A DNA stretch of 64,000 nt, taken from positions 210,592-274,591 of the forward strand of contig JPHH03000044.1 in the NCBI GenBank assembly GCA_000750105.3, written 5' to 3'. The notes below the pieces were generated by a model. The model was not told the origin of the DNA, searched no databases, and worked only from the letters and a program-made list of their open reading frames with translations. Each line of letters begins with the position of its first letter. Within the stretch, counting starts at the first letter, position 1. Position numbers and translations under genes: made by a program. Source of the DNA: Tolypocladium sp. Sup5 PDA-1 (lineage: Eukaryota; Ascomycota; Sordariomycetes; Hypocreales; Ophiocordycipitaceae). Positions 10,864-21,666 of the stretch are shown piece after piece.

Positions 10864-13195
10864 GGTTATCGAGTGGGTCGTTCAGTCGAGTTCTTTCAAG
10901 CAATTGATTTTAATCACAGCATGGAGCTTCGAGTGTTGGTTTCTGATCGGTAGCAGGACCTATCGTCCCAGGCAGAGAGTTGTCGGTCAACATATATGCG
11001 AGGACGGGGGACTCCTTTTGCGGCAGCCTTGGCAACATTTTCACGATTTCGATGCAGGATTCTAAACGAACCAAACTCCAGCCATATAATTTCAACTCGC
11101 GTTGGTCAGCTTCATCCCGTCTAAAGACTGCCATGCTGTACGAGTACGGTGGGTGTCTTCGCCGGTGCAGTCGAGGTTGTCGTATTCGTACTCGGGTCCG
11201 TCAGCGCCAAGGCGCGCAACGGCGCGCACCGCTGAGACGGCATGCAGGTCTCCCAGGACTGGAACCCGTCATTGAATTTCGCTGACCGGTTTCCCCCCCC
11301 CCCTTTTTGATTCTTTCAAAGGGACTTTGCGCCCCTTGCTTTTTTGGAGCCCGGCAGTGCTTGCAACCGTAAAGAGCTGGGTGAGGCGAGACCGAAGCTA
11401 CCCACCAACGCCGCTTTGTAGCTCTCCCCTATCATATTATCACTTTTACGAAAGCGGCGTGTTTGTCAGCTGAAATGTATGCGTGCAATGTGCTGTCCAG
11501 TGTCCGCCCAACGCACCGGTGCTTTTCTTGTTTTCTTGGGTTTGGTTCTGTTCAGAAGCGCTGTGGTCTGGTGGATACAGCGCGTGGAACATTGGCTTGA
11601 GCCCCTGGAAGACTGCCTCTCACCTTCATCCACAGTCCACACAACTGCGTAAACGGGCGTACTGGCCTTCGGTGCTATATTCGCACAAGCCATACGAAGC
11701 TGAGTCGGGTTGACAGTGGGCATGGTTGGTGGTCGAATCTACTCGTACAGAGAGCACTTGGGTGCCTTGGGCTCGTCTCATGAGCATCACGACATGTCCA
11801 TTGACGATGCAGGCATTGCGAGCTGACGCCAGCATGCGGGGCGAGTTTCGGAGGAGGACGAACAAAGGCACCGCTCTCCACCCCCAGTACCCCAGTATTC
11901 GTACCATTGTGGCAATGCGGGCTTGGCGGGGAGGATAAGTTAAAGCGCGAGCCGTCGTCCAGGTCTCCAGGATGCCACTTCTCCACGAGCAAACGGCCGC
12001 GACTCGGATATATTAGCTCCCGTACCAAGGACTAGCACTGATGGGAGTTTTGCCCCCCCGGCCTTATCCTTACTTGGCATCCTAACATTGTCAATTGAAC
12101 AGCATCGCGGGCTTGGCAGCCTAAAGGAAAGTTGCTTGCGTCGTCTCGTCCGACATTTCCAAACGAGCCAAAACTTTGTCCGCCAGTGCATAAATTATCG
12201 ACCCGTCCGCCTTCCTTCGCTCGGACAGTCGCTGATAATCGTGGTAGCCGGGGCCCCGCGATGTCGGGGGCCCTCGACTCATCGTTTGATATGGGAAAAG
12301 TACGGCATTATGCTTTACTGCATGACAGTGGCATGCCAAGGACCACAATCAGCTCACGGCCACCGCTCTCACCATAGCAAAGGTAGAGTCCAACGTTGCC
12401 CAAGCATACGGATACTATACTTTGCATTGCCCATAAGTGACGGGGACTTCTTGTCAACGTCTATGCACAACGATTTGAGTTTGGACCAAATTCGGCGCAG
12501 GGGAGGAGGCATGCACCTGGCGAGGCGGCAACACCGTCCTGCAAAGGAATGCAGTCATACGAGAGCCAAGTTTAACATGAGGCATAGTCCCTACCTATAA
12601 CCAACAACATCTCGTATAGTTTGCTTAGATATGAAAGCCGTACCGTGTAGCATAGAAATCTTTTTCTTCCTCGTTTAAGGCTTCATGTTCGATATCGAGA
12701 GCCGTGATCAAGCCTCGCTGGGGCTCTGATCGTGTATGACATACCAAGCGATTGGCTTTGGCTGAGGTCCCCGCGGACATGATACTGGCGGTTTCCAATA
12801 GTTATGAATGTCATACGATGTGGAAATATTAAGAAGGGGGTGGCTGTCAGCGGGGGGCGAAAGTATCATCATCTTAACCCAGGCTTTAATTAACTCAACA
12901 CGGAAAATAATCATGCTCTAACGTCATGAATTAATAGCAAAACTTGTGGCTATGGTACACGTAGACTTGTAACCCTTGTTCGCCAGTAGAAGATGTAGAA
13001 GATACGATGGCGTGCGGACGCATACCGTGAACGAGTCACGCCAGATGCTAGTATGCTATAGGCCTTGGCTGCCGACCCCAGACTCGGCCGAGCCAAGGAC
13101 ATGTTCATGAATCCGCGAGCAGTTTAATTATTGCTCTTCATGCGACTTGCATGACATACAAGGCTTGTTCATGAGTACTTGTCGATGAAAAGGTG
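10864..13195. other. Gene-poor stretch between CYP51A and secreted-protein gene
   Basis: This 2.3-kb spacer separates the CYP51A 5' end from the plus-strand gene at 13319. The first few hundred bases must hold the CYP51A promoter. It is visibly richer in A/T than the gene-dense parts, especially 12,000-13,200, and has a C9/T5 homopolymer tract near 11287-11310. The open frames are short and share no recognisable motif. I see no intact transposon or terminal repeats. An eroded remnant of mobile DNA is possible but not shown. Confidence 0.5.
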
Positions 13196-13203
13196 TATAT
13201 ATA
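13196..13203 (+). promoter_or_regulatory. TATA box of the secreted papain-like gene
   Basis: TATATATA occurs 116 bases upstream of the ATG at 13319, at a spacing typical for a fungal core promoter with a leader of about 85 bases. A near-cognate GTG frame begins at 13232, but the first ATG in that frame is the one at 13319, which also starts a signal peptide. Confidence 0.6.
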
Positions 13204-13318
13204 GCCCTCTGCTTTCGTCAATCTGAACTCGGTGTCTCTCCAAGCCTTTCAAGCTACAGTCGATCGCTGGACTATTCGCTCGTCGTTTCCTTTACCAACA
13301 GCTTCATCTTTGGGAACT

Positions 13319-14806
13319 ATGAGAGCCTCCTCTCTGTCCGTGCTTTTCAGCACACTGCTGAGCCTTCAGCAGGCTAGTGCCAGTGTCATTCGTGCCTCGA
13401 CCGGCAACAATGCTGCCCTTGACACTTACTCGGACATCTCTTCTGGTCTGGACAACGCCGCTACGGGCAGCAACACCAGTAAGTTCCAGGGTGCCAGGGA
13501 ACAGGCTTATTCATAGCTGAATCCCGGACGCTGATCTCTATCTAGACAACGTTGATGGCGCCGCAAAAATCGACTCTATCCATCGACGAGATGAAATGGA
13601 ACTCCAATCGCTTGCCGCCCTCACCAATTGGCTGAGGCAGACACCTGTGCGGGCCGACTGCTTTTTTGTTACGGCTGCCCGCCTCCTCGGCACGACAGTT
13701 CAAGACATTTCGAATCGCGCTGGCGTTGCCGTGCCTCAGCCAGGCACGGCTGGTATCCAGTTAAACGACATGGAATCTGCACTCCAAAGACTCGGTCTCC
13801 GCTTTCGTGTATGGACATACCGCGAGGACGGCCAGGCCACTGGAGGAGGCCCGATTCGGAATCTGCGCGGCGTGCCGGAGAGTACTGCATATCCAGCGGT
13901 TGGTGCGTCGCGTGTTATGGGTGCTGCGTACCGTCGCCCCGACGGCAGTGGCCATGTTGTCATCGTTCGGTTAGTATAAGACTAACGGCCTGTCTATTGA
14001 CGTCTGTGAATGATACTAATGTTTTTGATTTTCAGGAATGCCGGAAGGCCGTATAGGCGCTATGTTGACTACCAGGCAGATCCCAACGGTGCGGACGCAA
14101 CCCAAGATGCACGCAATTCGAGGATCTTTGCCTACTTTGCTGTCGATACAGACAGCTCCTCTGGTGAATTTATTCAGAATCAGAGGTTGGCGATTGAGCA
14201 GATGGAAATCGATGAAGAACTGGCACATGTGGACGAACCAATGGACGTTGATCCCTCTCCAGATGGTTCAGAACCCATGGACGTTGACAGAGACCCCGTC
14301 ACAGGAGGAGTCGATCTTAACATATTGCCAGCCGACGTATTGCAACGAATCAGAGACAACCTCCTGCCAGAGGCCGAATGCGCCGCTCTCCTTGGTTTGG
14401 CACTAATCCACGCGTCGCACCTACATGGACCACGATCAATTGCCGAGATCGGATTGGCAGTTCGCGCCGACAATGGTATAGGCATCCGCCCCGTACCAAT
14501 ACTATCGTCTGTTCGAGGACTGACAGCTGCTGCAGCGCCGACCGGTGACAAGTGTACGAAGCTGAAGGCTATGGTAACGCCGAAGAGCCGCAAAAGGCCA
14601 ACCCTCGGCAATGAGCCGCAGCCCAGCGGCGATGAAGGTAAGTGACACCTTGAGCAAGCGACAAACACTGTTCTTTATGCTGACTAGTCATTGTAGCGCC
14701 GAAGGAGAAGCCGAAGGAGACACATAAGCCCCCTATTCACGACGAGTTGCGACGAACGTCGGAGGATGTCCATAATGGCCCTGTTCGCGACGAGCTTCGC
14801 ATCTAA
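13319..14806 (+). CDS. Secreted protein with candidate papain-like (Tox-PL-like) fold
   Basis: Four exons: 13319-13478, 13546-13969, 14036-14637 and 14697-14806 (introns 67, 66 and 59 bases), giving 431 residues. Residues 1-22 form a signal peptide. A dibasic Arg67-Arg68 is a plausible Kex2 processing site, followed by a domain of about 140 residues. In it, Cys92 (ADCFFVTAARLLG), His190 (DGSGHVVIVR) and Asp206 (YVDYQ) occur in the order and spacing of a papain-like Cys-His-Asp triad. This resembles peptidase C39 and Tox-PL deamidase-type folds, and GSGHVVIVR...YVDYQ is the strongest hint. The C-terminal half has two EPMDVD-type repeats, an acidic stretch, a basic PKSRKRP patch and two HDELR/RDELR repeats at the very end. 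The fold is my inference, and the substrate and biological role are unknown. It could be a host- or competitor-directed effector. Confidence 0.7.
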
Positions 14807-14880
14807 CGTGTTGGGGACTGACACATATCCCGAGGCAGAGAGGTCCGGGGGGGACAGACAGCTATTAGGGCAGAGACCCT

Positions 14881-14888
14881 TTTAAATA
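14881..14888 (+). promoter_or_regulatory. TATA-like element before the broken gene
   Basis: TTTAAATA lies 118 bases before the ATG at 15006 and is followed by a pyrimidine-rich leader with an ACACACA run. The arrangement parallels the TATA-to-ATG spacing of the upstream secreted-protein gene (116 bases), which suggests a once-expressed transcription unit. Confidence 0.4.
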
Positions 14889-15005
14889 GGGGCTCGTGCC
14901 GCCCTTCCTTGGTTTTAACGAATTCATTCTTTTCGCTTTCTTTACACACACAACGAGCTTTTTCTCAATCGTCTCTGGCCAATTGACTCTCACTGTTGCA
15001 TCTCC

Positions 15006-15569
15006 ATGGGTCAACTCAAGGATATGTCTCCGCTAGCCCCGGTCGCGGCAACTGCGGCGTATCCAGCGCTCTCAAATATGGACAGTCAGGGGCAGCGGTA
15101 GTACGGTCAGTCGCTTCAAAAGTACAACCTCCTCAACGATCGACTCAGTGGCAAGGATCGCGCCGCTTGGGTCTACATCGTACGCAATCTCGTGTCCACT
15201 GGGTCCACCAAGATCATATCCAACAATTACTTCGCCAAGGTTGCAAAGGAACAGGAGCGCTGGGTCGCTTTTTGTGCTCACCTGAATCGTGTATCCCTGT
15301 GATTCGGTCGAGAAATGCTCTGCCTTCAGGTCATCCAAGATCTCACAAATGGAGATAGACTTGGGAAGCGAACTTCGGTTCGATTCGTCGCGAATAAAGT
15401 CGCAGTGGTCTTTTCGCATTCGTCGTGGGCACAGGACCCTTCCGCTATACCTCCAGGAGGAGTTGAGGATGGAAAATATAAAAGAAAACGGCTCATGCCT
15501 CCGACCACTTCGCAAGGCATATATCTCGAGCCCCAACACAATGCGCCCCGTAGTAGAAAAGCAAGATGA
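15006..15569 (+). pseudogene. Small gene, interrupted by stops or mis-modelled
   Basis: From the ATG at 15006 one frame reads a plausible globular protein for about 560 bases but is broken by TAG at 15099-15101 and TGA at 15300-15302, ending at TGA 15567-15569. The middle segment contains LLNDRLSGKDRAAWVYIVRN and KVAKEQERWVAFCAHLN and looks real, not random. Splicing could remove the first stop: donor GTATCC at 15059 with acceptor CTCAG ending at 15148 is a 90-base, in-frame intron. A second intron (15291-15329, 39 bases) would remove the TGA but is shorter than any other here. So this is either a decayed gene, a roughly 70-residue two-exon gene ending at 15302, or a gene with very small introns. 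I do not recognise the family. Confidence 0.4.
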
Positions 15570-15715
15570 TGCAAACGTGAGACCGTCTCTCCTGTCTCCG
15601 TGACGCCGCGCCCCTGCAGCAGACCACACCCTCGTCGCCGTCCGGATGGCGCCAATCGCACACAAATGCTCGCATGTACCGATCCCCATGTATCCAAAAC
15701 AAGAAACACCAAGGC

Positions 15716-17545
15716 CTAGAACGAACTCCACAGCTTCTTCCAGAACGGCACTTTCTCAGCCTGCACAAACGCCTCATCCCCGGGCACGATCCCCTTTTGA
15801 TCCAAGTCCATTCTCCTGCCGCTGTCGATGTCGATCTCCCAGCTGCGCTTGAACCTGTCCGTGCGTCTCCAGTAAAGCTTACACACCACATAGATGATTC
15901 CGAATAGCGGAAGGAGGATATAGGCGTCGACGAAGTTGCCAGCGTCGAACGGCGACAGAGTCGTCCAGCCCTGGATCAGAGCCAGAAAGACATTGGCCGC
16001 AAGACCAAAGTATGCAATGTACGGGTAAAACATGCTCTTGAAGGGAATCTCGCTCACGCTGCGCTTCTGTGTCGTCCACGCGCGACGGAAGCGGATGTGG
16101 ATGAAGCTGATGCTGGCCCAGACGAGGAAAGTGCTGACTCCGGATAAGTTGACAATGTAGCCGTAGGCCTTGGAGGCTCCGGTCGAGACGTTCATCATGG
16201 ATATGGCGCCAACGGCGTTAGTGATCAGAATGGCCCAGACGGGGACGCCGCCCTTGTTTGTCCAGCCAATGAATCGGGGTGCCTTGCCGGACTGGGCCAT
16301 GTAAAAGATGGTCCGGGAACCGATGTATATGGAGGAGTTGATGGCCGACACGCAGGTGATGAGGATGAAGGCGTTGATGAGATGGACGCCTGGGGTTGAT
16401 AGTTAGTATTGAACTGTTGCTGGGGAGCAGGGTGAAAACGAACCTCCTTGCCAACCGGCATTCTGAATAGCAATGGTCATGGGGCTCTGGAGAGCCTTTG
16501 CTCCTCCGTTGACAAGGCCATCGGCGTTGGCAGGGCACGTTATGCCGAAGAAAAGAGCACTTCCCATGTAGACGAAGATAATTCTCCAGAACACCTGGCG
16601 AATGGCTTGAGGAACTGCAACACCAGGATTCCTCGTCTCAGTCGCAGCCACGGCGACAGACTCAACCCCTGAATAAAAGGTACTGCAGAAGACGAAGACG
16701 GAAGCAACTCCTCTGAAGCCATTGTTGTTGAAGGCGCCGGGGTCGTTCCAGTATCTGAAGCCGAGCGGCTCGGTCTGGCCTTTGAGCCCCCCGGCAGCGT
16801 ACACGATGGACCAGATAAAGTAGGCCGTAAGACCCAGGATCTTGAAAAGGGCGAGCCAGAACTCGGCCTCGCCAAAGGCCTCGACGCCGAGGAGCTGGAA
16901 GCCGGAGAAGAGGAACCAGAGGATGAGGAAGAAGCCCCAGAGCGGCACCTTGGGGGCCCAGTAGGTGAGGATGCTGCAGACGACGTTGTACTCGTTGGCG
17001 AGGACGGCGGCCCAGATGATGAAGTAGTTCCAGCCGACGGCGACGGAAAAGGACTTGTCGACCATGCGCTCGGCAAGGGAGACGAATGAGCCGCCTCCGG
17101 GGAAGAGCGTCGTCACCTCACCAAGCGATTGCATTATCGAGAACGCGATTATGCCTGTAAATGAAGCCCGTCAGTAACTAGCCTTTAACAATGACCCGAC
17201 TGCTTGTTTTCCTTTCAATTGGAAGACGCAAAAAAACGTACCAATGAGTCCGAAGCCAATGAGCAGCGACGCGGGGCCGCCGTTGTTCAAGGCGCCTCCC
17301 GCGCCGACGAGTAACCCGGGCCCGATAATGCCGGCGAGCGCCATCATGGACAGATGGCGATTCTTCAGCCCGCGCTTCACGCCCGAGTCCGGGTCCATGG
17401 TGCTGCCGTCGCTAACCTCGAAGGCGGGCGCGTCGTCAACGGCGCCGTAATTCTCGGTCGAGGCGCCGTCGGCCGGATGCGGCTCACCGGCCAGCTTGCC
17501 GCCGCTGCCGCCGTCGAGGCTCCTCCGGCGTCCGAACATGGGCAT
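15716..17545 (-). CDS. Amino-acid permease, fungal YAT family (APC superfamily)
   Basis: Predicted plasma-membrane amino acid/H+ symporter of 562 residues in three exons (introns 17241-17155 and 16443-16390). The start at 17545 gives MPMFGRRRS. The next 60 residues are a hydrophilic tail, followed by RGLKNRHLSMMALAGIIGPG, the typical first-helix region of the family, and about 12 hydrophobic segments. Family hallmarks include the Gly-rich first helix, FPGGGSFVSLAERMVD, PLGFRYWNDPGAF, and AINSSIYIGSRTIFYMAQ with a following GKAP. The C-terminal tail is charged and ends KKLWSSF. The sequence does not settle substrate preference (general, basic or neutral). The 5' side faces a 1.26-kb spacer that should contain its promoter. 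Confidence 0.92.
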
Positions 17546-18806
17546 CTTTTGCTGGGGGTTTTTTTTTCGTGCCGGACGAGGAGCCGAGGGGGGAAGAGGA
17601 AAGGGGATTTTGAGAAAAGAAGAATCAGAGGAGCGGGGGGGAGGGGGGGATATGAGAAGAGACGGAAGTCGCATGCAGCACCTGGCATTTGTGATGAAAT
17701 GCTGCGCGCTGCGCTGTGCTGCGGCGAGATAGACAGCTGCGCGCGCTAGCAAAATCGCTGAATCGCTGAAACTGCAACGAGAGCAGAGAAAAGGCATCCA
17801 CCATCGCCATCGGGGGACCCGCCCAGTCTAACGCACACGGGAAGGGCGTGGCCTGTCCTTTGCCGGTTGAGAGGCTGTGAGGTTGAAGCTGGCTGAACTC
17901 CGTCCATCACGTCATCGCGAGATGCGCCTCGCCAACAAGGGACCCGGCTCGACTTTTCCATTGCGAACCGCCAACAGCCAATGCCATGCAGGATCCAGGC
18001 GAGAAATGGTCAATGCGACCTCGGGGATGCCGAGGGATCAGAAAAGGGAAATAGAAACTTCAATAGTCTTGCCGTCTTCTTGTGCTGCCAACAAATAGAC
18101 GTGCGTGCCCCTGGACAATGTGACGAGACACGCAGACGCCAAATGGCACATCGTCTCCGTCTCCTCCCATCGCCACTATCCGTTCCTGGCACCGAGCTAG
18201 AACGATGTTGGACCCGCTGCCTGCATCTCTCGCTGGCGGATTCAGCGCCATGAATCCGGGGTACTTGAAGATGCTTTCTAGAAAATGGCAGTGAGCAGCA
18301 TGCCACTGTTCCATCGACAAACTACACGTGGTAGTAGGGAAGCATGGGAGGGAGGCAGGGGCGTGCCTGCGCCGTCGCCTCGTGGCCTTGAGACATTTCT
18401 TTCGGACGTCTTGGCCCGTGGTGCGCGGCATGGCGTCGAGCACGTCAGAGACGCCGCCGTTGTCGAAAGACCCTTTTTTATGCTCCCCTTTTCCGGCGGA
18501 TGAGGCGAACAATGACTAGCCAATAACCACGATGTGCCGTACGGGCCGGACCATGACCCTGTTCGGCACATGCCGCCGTGTAGCCTCGTTTCGGCATCAC
18601 GGACTCGGCTTGTCAGCGGCCCATAAGAGACAGTCCGGTCCGGCTCCGTTCACAAGGAGTAAAACTTCTTACCTTGGATGTGACTCCGTGGTACGGGGTA
18701 TGCTCCGTAACAAACAAGTATGCTTGCTCTGTAAAGATGCTGCGGCATAACGCCATATAAACGACAAGACTACCCTAGGTGGTATCAACACCAGGGATCT
18801 TGTCTC
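17546..18806. promoter_or_regulatory. Intergenic: permease promoter and PARG 3' region
   Basis: This 1.26-kb spacer has the permease promoter at its left end and the 3' end of the PARG gene at its right end. It contains a T9 tract near 17561-17569, a G-rich stretch at about 17634-17652, and degenerate copies of the ACTCCGTA/TACGG motif near 18683-18710. No gene is supportable. Confidence 0.5.
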
Positions 18807-19802
18807 CTACACCTCGACTCCTCCAAGCACCTCCTCAAACACTTCAAAGTTACCCTCGTTCCTCCTATCATAGACGGCAAACCACACTTCCTCCCACCAC
18901 CCGCCCTGAAACTCCACCTCCCGCAGCACCTCGAGCCAGCACGCCGCGACCTCCTCCTTGGGGTTCTTGAACGCGCCGCACCCCAGCGCCCCCAGCACCA
19001 GCAGCCCGTGGCCCCTCCGCGCCGCCATCCGCAGGCACAGCCGCATCTTGTCCTTGGTGAGCTCCCGCGCCGCGGGGTCCGCGTACATCAGCCGCTCCAC
19101 GACCGCGCCAGCGGCCGTGTTGCCCCGTGTGCGGCGCGTCTCGGGCTGCCGCAGCGCGGCCACGCTCAGCACGCTCACGACGGGCAGGTCCGCGGGCGCG
19201 ACGTCCGGCACGAGCAGGGCGTGGCCGGACGGCATGTCGGAGCGGATGACGACCACGTCGGGCGTGTACAGGCCCATGCGCTGCTTGAAGGGGTAGTACC
19301 GTCGGTGGAGCGACAGCGCGAGCGAACTGCGGTAGCAAAGTGCTTCTTCTTGTGCGCGGGCGCCCTTGAGCCACCCGCCGCCGGGGTTCGCGTGGCTGGC
19401 CATGTTCAGCACCGCGACGCGACCGGACGCTGGGGACGAGGCTTTGGAGGTGGCGAGCTCGATGGCCGCGTTGAATGAATCATCGTTGACGATGCGGATC
19501 GTCGTCTTGCCCGTTGGCGTCCGCTTGGGGCATTCGGAGGCTTTGAGCGGAGGCAGCGTGTCGAGGAACAGGGCCTCTGACTTGGCGGCCTGGATGTTGG
19601 GCATCTGCTTGAGGATGTCTGGAAGCACCGTCCTGGTCTCTGTGGCTACAGCGGCGAGCTCTTCTCTTTGTCGCCCGTAGTCTCTTTGCCGGTTTGAAGA
19701 GCCAGACGGCTTTGGGGACGAAGTGCTGGCAGGTGTGCGTCGTGGTGCGGCGGTTGACGATACCCAGCCGTCCAATGATTTCTGGCCAGACGGAGGAGAC
19801 AT
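18807..19802 (-). CDS. Microbial-type poly(ADP-ribose) glycohydrolase
   Basis: An intronless frame of 331 residues with the TIGR02452 / microbial PARG signature. The catalytic loop NPGGGWLKGARAQEEALCYR fits GGG-x(6-8)-QEE, in which the second Glu is the expected catalytic acid (about residues 142-155). Upstream, KTTIRIVNDDSFNAA and VAVLNMASHANPGGG form the macro-like core strands; downstream, GLLVLGALGCGAFKNP is the second phosphate-binding loop and AVYDRR closes the domain. The first 60 residues are Ser/Pro-rich and probably disordered. It should hydrolyse O-glycosidic links in poly(ADP-ribose), most likely in nucleus or cytosol, since no targeting peptide is seen. In filamentous fungi this family is an alternative to canonical PARG. 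Confidence 0.9.
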   Translation of the reverse strand: MSPPSGQKSLDGWVSSTAAPRRTPASTSSPKPSGSSNRQRDYGRQREELAAVATETRTVLPDILKQMPNIQAAKSEALFLDTLPPLKASECPKRTPTGKTTIRIVNDDSFNAAIELATSKASSPASGRVAVLNMASHANPGGGWLKGARAQEEALCYRSSLALSLHRRYYPFKQRMGLYTPDVVVIRSDMPSGHALLVPDVAPADLPVVSVLSVAALRQPETRRTRGNTAAGAVVERLMYADPAARELTKDKMRLCLRMAARRGHGLLVLGALGCGAFKNPKEEVAACWLEVLREVEFQGGWWEEVWFAVYDRRNEGNFEVFEEVLGGVEV

Positions 19803-20265
19803 TGTGACTGATGGAATGAAAGAGGATGTTGGAGAAGACAGCAGGCTGGGTGAGCAGAAGAAAAGTATGTTGGGGGCAGCGGTGTGGTTGTGACTAACAC
19901 GCCGATGAAGAGGTGAAAGATGCCTGATTCACGATCTCCGTAGTCGCCAGCACGGGCTGAGAGGTTAGGCAGACTGCGCTGCCGGGGGCTACGCTTCAGC
20001 CGTAAAATGTGCCCGCATCACAGCCACCAGGTTCCCAAGTGTTGTCTCGATCATCAAAAAGTAAATGCTCATCATCGTCAATAAAGTGTTTTGCAGTTCA
20101 TTCGAATATACATCCTAACTTACACGAATGCCAAACCTGCCGCATGCTTCCTTACATATCCTACAAGTCCTCCGCCTCCACTGGGGGTATCATCTAAATT
20201 TACAGGCAAAAGAGTACAAGCCGTGATTTTGACTCTTCGCAGCTCACAAGATTGGCCAGTGTCCA
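19803..20265. promoter_or_regulatory. Intergenic: PARG promoter and BCS1 3' end
   Basis: A 463-base spacer between two minus-strand genes. The part nearest 19803 should be the PARG promoter and leader. The part nearest 20265 is A/T-rich and probably the BCS1 3' UTR. No gene or repeat is visible. Confidence 0.5.
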
Positions 20266-21666
20266 TCACGCGGGCGTCTTGATTGCCCCATCCGGAACCG
20301 TATCCTCGGCCTCAAACTTCCTCGGTATCAGGCCCTCGGCCATGTCAATCGCCCCCTGCATGTCGTTCTTGTTGAACAAGAACAGGCCCTGGATCGCAGC
20401 GGTGCTGGTGTGTCGATTGGAAGGCTTGCCATCCTTGTCTTTGCCAAACAGGCCCAGCTCGCCCAGCCGTTGCAGGAAGCGCTCCCTTCCAGAGCCGTCC
20501 TGGTCAACGTCACCGTAGAAGCGATCCCACATCTGCCCGGCTTGGAATCTCGTTGCTTCGCCGATCCGGAGCATCATGTCGACTCGGCCCGGGCGAATCA
20601 ACGCCGGATCCAGACGGTCGATGTGGTTCGTGGTCAGGAACGCAATGCGCTCCTCGCCGGCTGCCACACCATCCAAAGCGTTCAGCAGGCCCGAAAAGGT
20701 CACGCTTGCGCCGGAATAACCATCCGAGTCGCGTTGGCGCCGATTCACAAACGCCGCATCGGCGTCTTCAAGCAGCAGCAAGCTTCTCTTGGGCAGCTTC
20801 GTCAGGAGATATGCCAGCTTGTCGTCCGTCATGCCCATCTCGCTCAAGTTGATCATGGCCACCGCAAAGTCCAGCTCTCCAGCCAGGGCTTGGATGAAGG
20901 AGCTCTTTCCGCTCCCTGGGGGGCCGAACAGGAGATAGCCTCGTCGGTATGGAATGCCCCGATCCACGTACCATTTTTGCCTCGACAGGAAATCCTTGAC
21001 GTCGCCAACGATATTGTCCTTGACGCCCTCGTCCAGTATGACTGAACCAAGCGGGCGCTTCTTCCTCGGGTCTCCGAGCGGCGCCCACTCCATCCCTCGA
21101 GCCGAGTATACAATCGTTTTGCCCTCGTTTGCCTTGGCAGCCAGCCGGTGAGCTTCGCCGAATATGGCCTCGAAGGCGTGCCGGTGGGACCACAGCGTCG
21201 TCATCTGAACAATCTCATGCGGTTCGCCCGTGTTCATGTTCGCCGTGCTGTGCTTTTCCCTATTGACGGCAATGTATGCGCTACCAAACTTGACAATGTG
21301 TCGTCCATATCCGGGCTGGAGGAAGAAGTGCGCGTTGGTCGGTCCATTGACATTAGGCCCTCTCGAGCTCGTCGTCGTCGTGACGGATAGGTTGTGGATC
21401 CGGGTCAGCCGCGATGCGATGAACCCCGAAGACTCGCGCGGCTGCGAAAGCCAGGCCAGAATCCAGGGGTATGCCGGATCCTGCTTGCTGATCTCGACAT
21501 TGACGAGCAGGCGTCGGCGAGCTGCGCCGAGGGCAGCTATGGCGCCTTTGCGGGCAAAGGCTGCGGCGGCGCCGAGCGAGGCCAGGCCGATGCCTCCGGC
21601 AAAGAGAGGATTGTCGAAGAGCGCATCGAGGCTGAACAACGAGCCTGGAGGTGAGGAGGTCGACAT
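20266..21666 (-). CDS. BCS1: Mitochondrial AAA chaperone BCS1
   Basis: A 466-residue intronless gene. BCS1 moves the folded Rieske iron-sulphur protein across the mitochondrial inner membrane and inserts it into complex III. Seen here: a single hydrophobic segment near residues 22-48 followed by an Arg-rich patch (ARRRLL), the internal-targeting arrangement of the family; the BCS1-specific region with GRHIVKFGSAYIAVNRE; and the AAA module with Walker A GPPGSGKSS, Walker B LLLLEDADAAF, sensor-1 FLTTNHIDRLDPALIRPGR (also holding the arginine fingers) and a C-terminal lid. Length and domain order match yeast Bcs1 (456 residues). The gene faces FBA1 head to head across about 2 kb. Confidence 0.95.
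   Translation of the reverse strand: MSTSSPPGSLFSLDALFDNPLFAGGIGLASLGAAAAFARKGAIAALGAARRRLLVNVEISKQDPAYPWILAWLSQPRESSGFIASRLTRIHNLSVTTTTSSRGPNVNGPTNAHFFLQPGYGRHIVKFGSAYIAVNREKHSTANMNTGEPHEIVQMTTLWSHRHAFEAIFGEAHRLAAKANEGKTIVYSARGMEWAPLGDPRKKRPLGSVILDEGVKDNIVGDVKDFLSRQKWYVDRGIPYRRGYLLFGPPGSGKSSFIQALAGELDFAVAMINLSEMGMTDDKLAYLLTKLPKRSLLLLEDADAAFVNRRQRDSDGYSGASVTFSGLLNALDGVAAGEERIAFLTTNHIDRLDPALIRPGRVDMMLRIGEATRFQAGQMWDRFYGDVDQDGSGRERFLQRLGELGLFGKDKDGKPSNRHTSTAAIQGLFLFNKNDMQGAIDMAEGLIPRKFEAEDTVPDGAIKTPA

Noticed and set aside
12088..12600. A 170-codon frame in the gene-poor island
   Set aside because: The composition is mixed and unlike a folded protein; no splice partner or promoter is evident.
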